From assembly GCA_000154345.1 (NCBI GenBank), contig DS480349.1, positions 496,001 to 560,000 on the forward strand: 64,000 bases of DNA. Direction: 5' to 3'. A program made the position numbers and the translations under genes. Shown piece after piece: positions 61,116 through 64,000 of the stretch; the stretch's first letter is position 1; every line of letters starts with the position of its first letter. The notes beneath the pieces are model-generated. The model did not search any database and had not been told where the DNA came from. It was given only the letters and a program-made list of their open reading frames with translations. Origin of the DNA: [Clostridium] leptum DSM 753 (lineage in GTDB: Bacteria; Bacillota; Clostridia; Oscillospirales; Acutalibacteraceae).

Positions 61116-62348
61116 ATGATTCATAATGATAATACTTCCAAGGTTGCGGCGGTGATCTGCGAATATAACCCGTTTCATGCCGGGCATGCCTATCACCTGG
61201 CCCAAACCCGTTCCCTAGGCGCCACCCATATTGTGGCCATTATGAGCGGCAGCTTTGTCCAGCGGGGCGAACCGGCTATGTTTTCCAAATGGTCCAGAGC
61301 CAAATGCGCCCTGGCCGGCGGCGCGGATTTAGTGCTGGAGCTGCCCCTTCCCTGGTGCATGTCCAGTGCGGAAGCCTTTGCAAGAGGCGGTGTAGCCCTG
61401 GCTCACGGGCTGGGCTGTGTGGATCTGCTCAGCTTCGGCAGCGAGCTAGGGGAAACCTCTCCTTTGCTCCAGGCCGCTGAGGCCGCTGTCTCTCCGTTGA
61501 TTCAGGAAAAAATCCGGCTTCTGCTTTCAGAGGGATTTTCTTATCCCTCGGCCAGAGAGAAAGCAATTGAGGCTCATTTTGGCTCAGACATTTCCCGGCT
61601 GTTTCAGGAACCCAACAATATTCTAGCAATCGAATACTGTAAAGCTCTGACCCTGCTTTCCTCCCCAATTCAGCCAATTACAATCTCAAGGGCCGGCGCT
61701 TCTCACGATGCATCCGAGCCTTCGAGGGGTTCCGGCGGCTTTGCCAGCGCTTCCTATCTGCGCGCCCGCCTGTTAAGAAAGGATTATGATGGCGTAAAGA
61801 GTTTTATTCCGGAGTCTGTGCTTACGATTCTTCTGGAGGAAATTCAGACCGGAAGGGCTCCTTGCTCTTTAGCCGCACTGGAGCGGCCTATTTTGGCGGC
61901 TCTACGCAATCTTTCCCCCGAGGAACTGGCGAAACTGCCTGACGTTTCAGAAGGATTAGAGTATCGAATCGCTTCAGCGGTAAGGAAAACGACATCTTTA
62001 GACCAATTATTTGCAGAAATTAAGACAAAACGGTATACACACGCCAGAATTCGGCGTATAATAGTATCGGCATTTTTACAAATGACCTGTGATTATAATT
62101 CACAGATTCCTCCCTACCTTCGGGTTTTGGGCTGGAATGATAAGGGTACCGAAATTTTAAGAACCGCCCGCCGCACCGCTTCACTGCCAATCGTCATGCG
62201 CGGCGGCGATTTAAAAAAATTGGCAGAAGGCGCTTTGACTATTGCCCAGCTGGGGAGCCGGGCCGAGGATCTTTACTCGCTGTCTTCTCCCGAGATCCAG
62301 CCTTGCGGGTTGGATTTTACCAGCAGTGCCGCCAGGCAGCGTTCTTAG
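61116..62348 (+). CDS. tmcAL: tRNA(Met) cytidine acetate ligase
   Basis: Uses ATP and acetate to acetylate C34 of elongator tRNA-Met (B. subtilis YlbM type). In 410 residues the N-terminal nucleotidyltransferase reads VICEYNPFHAGHAYHL, SGSFVQRGEPAMFSKW and LVLELPLPW; PNNILAIEYCKAL and the late PPYLRVLGWNDKG complete the pattern. It uses acetate, a product of the nearby ackA pathway, though that link is only suggestive. Divergent from ackA. Confidence 0.94.
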   Translation: MIHNDNTSKVAAVICEYNPFHAGHAYHLAQTRSLGATHIVAIMSGSFVQRGEPAMFSKWSRAKCALAGGADLVLELPLPWCMSSAEAFARGGVALAHGLGCVDLLSFGSELGETSPLLQAAEAAVSPLIQEKIRLLLSEGFSYPSAREKAIEAHFGSDISRLFQEPNNILAIEYCKALTLLSSPIQPITISRAGASHDASEPSRGSGGFASASYLRARLLRKDYDGVKSFIPESVLTILLEEIQTGRAPCSLAALERPILAALRNLSPEELAKLPDVSEGLEYRIASAVRKTTSLDQLFAEIKTKRYTHARIRRIIVSAFLQMTCDYNSQIPPYLRVLGWNDKGTEILRTARRTASLPIVMRGGDLKKLAEGALTIAQLGSRAEDLYSLSSPEIQPCGLDFTSSAARQRS

Positions 62349-62375
62349 CGCCAGACTCAAAAAGGAGTGATTTCC

Positions 62376-63308
62376 ATGGCATGTGAAATCAAGGAATTGG
62401 AATTTGAGAATTACGGCAACTGCCTTTCTGTCAGTAACGGCATGATTGAGGCAGTCGTCACCATCGACGTAGGTCCCCGTATTATTTATTTCGGCTTCAT
62501 CGGCGGAGAAAATGTCCTTTACAACGATCTGAACCGGGAATACCGCCGCGCCGAACCAATTCTACAGGAACACTACGGAGAAAACGCCCAATATTTTGCT
62601 TACGGAGGCCACCGCCTCTGGACAAGTCCTGAAAGAATGCCTGAATCCTACTACCCGGATAATAAGCCTGTGATTTACGCCATTCTGCCTGAGAGCGTGT
62701 CCTTTACCCAGCCTCCGCAGGAGGAAAACGGCCTTGCCCTCACGATGGAAATCATGATGTCCGACAATGCCAAGGATATGATGGTAGTTCACTCCGCGCA
62801 AAATTTAGTAAAGGATTCTATGCTGGAGGGCCTTTCCGGCTGCACGATGCTCCGTCCTGGCGGAACCCTGATCATTCCTCAGAATTCAACCGAGGAAAGC
62901 CCATATATTCCCAACAGAAGCTATGCCTTTTGGCCCTATACCCGAGTCAGCGACATCCGGATCGATTTTAGGGAAAAATATATCACTGTTCGGCAGAATC
63001 CCACTTTTTCTAATCCTTTCCGTATGGGCACCAACAACTATTCCAACTGGGCCGCCTACTTGAATCAGGGACTCCTTTTTGTGAAGCATTACGTCCACAA
63101 TAAAAGCGCCCGGTATCCTGATTTTAATTCCTCCTTTGAGGTCTATACCGATGATAAAATGCTGGAAATCAAAACTTTAAGCCCGCTTTACCGTATGGAG
63201 CCCAAGGAAACGATCCGCCATGTAGAAAACTGGTCTCTCAGCAAGGCGCCGGGAGCGTACGACCTCTCCACAGACGAAGGCGTCGACGCAATGCTCGATT
63301 CTCTCTGA
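62376..63308 (+). CDS. Mutarotase-like superfamily protein of unknown function
   Basis: A 310-residue soluble, beta-rich protein. The opening (LSVSNGMIEAVVTIDVGPRIIYFG) and GGHRLWTSPE resemble galactose mutarotase-fold proteins and DUF4380-type proteins that bind sugars. No catalytic His/Glu pair of aldose 1-epimerase can be assigned, so the activity is unknown. I chose ATG at 62376 because AAGGAG lies 9 bases upstream. It follows tmcAL by 27 bases and is probably co-transcribed. Confidence 0.75.
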   Translation: MACEIKELEFENYGNCLSVSNGMIEAVVTIDVGPRIIYFGFIGGENVLYNDLNREYRRAEPILQEHYGENAQYFAYGGHRLWTSPERMPESYYPDNKPVIYAILPESVSFTQPPQEENGLALTMEIMMSDNAKDMMVVHSAQNLVKDSMLEGLSGCTMLRPGGTLIIPQNSTEESPYIPNRSYAFWPYTRVSDIRIDFREKYITVRQNPTFSNPFRMGTNNYSNWAAYLNQGLLFVKHYVHNKSARYPDFNSSFEVYTDDKMLEIKTLSPLYRMEPKETIRHVENWSLSKAPGAYDLSTDEGVDAMLDSL

Positions 63309-63385
63309 TGTCAGCCTTCTTTTCACTTTTCTGGGTCAGCACGCAGCTTTGACAAGCGCATAAGGCTCCGATAAAATAACGCAAA

Positions 63386-63427
63386 AAACACCCAACGCTG
63401 AAACTAGGCGCTGGGTGTTTCCTTTTC
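63386..63427. terminator. Bidirectional terminator between the mutarotase-like gene and upp
   Basis: AAACACCCA (63386-63394) with TGGGTGTTT (63412-63420), extended inward by CGC/GCG after one mismatch, and flanked by A and T runs. It serves convergent genes. Confidence 0.8.
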
Positions 63428-63504
63428 TCTATAGGTTTTATGCCTGACAGATTCCTTAAAATATCTTTGCAAGCAGATAATTCCCGAATACCAGATAACA
63501 TTCC

Positions 63505-64000
63505 TCAGAGAGTGCCGAAAATGCGGTCTCCCGCGTCGCCAAGGCCAGGAACAATGTAGCCGTGGTCGTTAAGGCGCTTATCCATCGCCGCGCAGTAAAC
63601 CGGCACATCCGGATGGGCCTCGGTAAAGGCTTTCATCCCTTCGGGAGCGGCGATAATGCACATAAATTTGATGCTCTTGGGATGGCTGCGCTTAATAATC
63701 CCGATGGCATCGATCGCGGAGCCGCCGGTAGCCAGCATCGGATCCAGGACGATCACATCCCGTTCGGTAATATCGCTGGGCAGCTTGCTGTAATACTCCA
63801 CCGGCTTCAAGGTTTTCGGGTCCCGGTAAAGGCCGATATGACCTACCTTTGCCGCGGGCACCAAAGCCAATACGCCGTCCACCATGCCTAAGCCCGCCCG
63901 CAGAATCGGGATAAAGGCCATTTTGCGACCGGCAATTACCTTTGTGGTGGCCGGACCAATGGGAGTTTCAATCCGCGCATCCTCCAGAGGTAAATCCCTG
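63505..64000 (-). CDS. upp: Uracil phosphoribosyltransferase, 5' end outside window
   Basis: Salvage enzyme making UMP from uracil and PRPP. The minus-strand frame enters from the right edge, so the N-terminus is missing; the visible part covers about 165 of the usual 209 residues. Marks: FIPILRAGLGMVDG, VGHIGLYRDPKTLKPVEYY, the PRPP loop VLDPMLATGGSA and the uracil-contacting GYIVPGLGDAGDRIFGT at the C-terminus. Intact as far as seen. Confidence 0.97.
   Translation of the reverse strand, partial: RDLPLEDARIETPIGPATTKVIAGRKMAFIPILRAGLGMVDGVLALVPAAKVGHIGLYRDPKTLKPVEYYSKLPSDITERDVIVLDPMLATGGSAIDAIGIIKRSHPKSIKFMCIIAAPEGMKAFTEAHPDVPVYCAAMDKRLNDHGYIVPGLGDAGDRIFGTL

Noticed and set aside
1..64000. 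CRISPR arrays, insertion sequences, prophage, defence or toxin-antitoxin genes
   Set aside because: No regular repeat-spacer pattern, transposase, integrase, phage or toxin frames were seen on either strand.

Overview
The window reads as a chromosomal core region from an endospore-forming, Gram-positive anaerobe of the class Clostridia, possibly the Oscillospirales or a neighbouring order. The lineage call is inference. It rests on sporulation genes (yabP, yabQ, spoIVB, spo0A, spoIIR), the long form of HPF, a divIC-like gene, an addAB recombinase, acetate kinase, a bacterial V/A-type ATPase operon, and strong AGGAGG ribosome binding sites. Almost every gene is housekeeping. I see no prophage, insertion sequence, CRISPR array, toxin-antitoxin pair or defence island.

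Layout. 1-2300: 5' part of glyA (minus), nth, and tRNA-Ala(CGC) with its own promoter and terminator. 2460-8224 (minus): yabP-yabQ-divIC-S1 protein, then an amidohydrolase, hpf, a structured non-coding RNA with its own promoter, an rlmL-like RNA methyltransferase and a DUF1349 protein. 8516-11978 (plus): spoIVB, spo0A, a secreted lytic transglycosylase and an rqcP-like S4 protein. 12118-15465 (minus): a Cys-rich zinc ribbon protein, efp, an M24 aminopeptidase, aroQ and yqeG. 15686-33957 (minus): a long set of translation, RNA and chromosome genes read in the order trmH-like, dprA, topA, trmFO, plsX, rnc, Elp3-like radical SAM, smc, ftsY, rdgB, yhbY, nadD, yqeK, rsfS, leuS, with rpsU (own promoter) after it. 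34083-35438: infC-rpmI-rplT behind a promoter and a terminator-bearing leader. 35547-42441: addB-addA. 42865-47047 (minus): asnC-type regulator, aminotransferase, ispE, spoIIR and a PHP phosphatase. 47400-49056 (plus): ACT-domain protein plus UPF0210 protein. 49140-58059 (plus): nine-gene V/A-type ATPase operon (H-C-I-K-F-E-A-B-D). 58345-64000: small membrane proteins, ackA, tmcAL, a mutarotase-like protein and the 3' part of upp.

How the parts fit. Spo0A commits the cell to sporulation, SpoIIR signals from forespore to mother cell to activate sigma E, YabP/YabQ act in cortex formation and SpoIVB signals back for sigma K activation. rsfS, hpf, rqcP, efp, infC, rpsU, rplT and rpmI form a ribosome-centred group. 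The most notable observations are the probable raiA-type RNA beside hpf, a Spo0A receiver domain that has lost part of its phosphorylation pocket, a non-AUG (AUC) start for infC behind an attenuator, and an intrinsic terminator whose 3' stem arm carries the ribosome binding site of spoIIR. The window holds no obvious new enzyme system; the novelty is mostly in regulatory RNA and in sporulation control.
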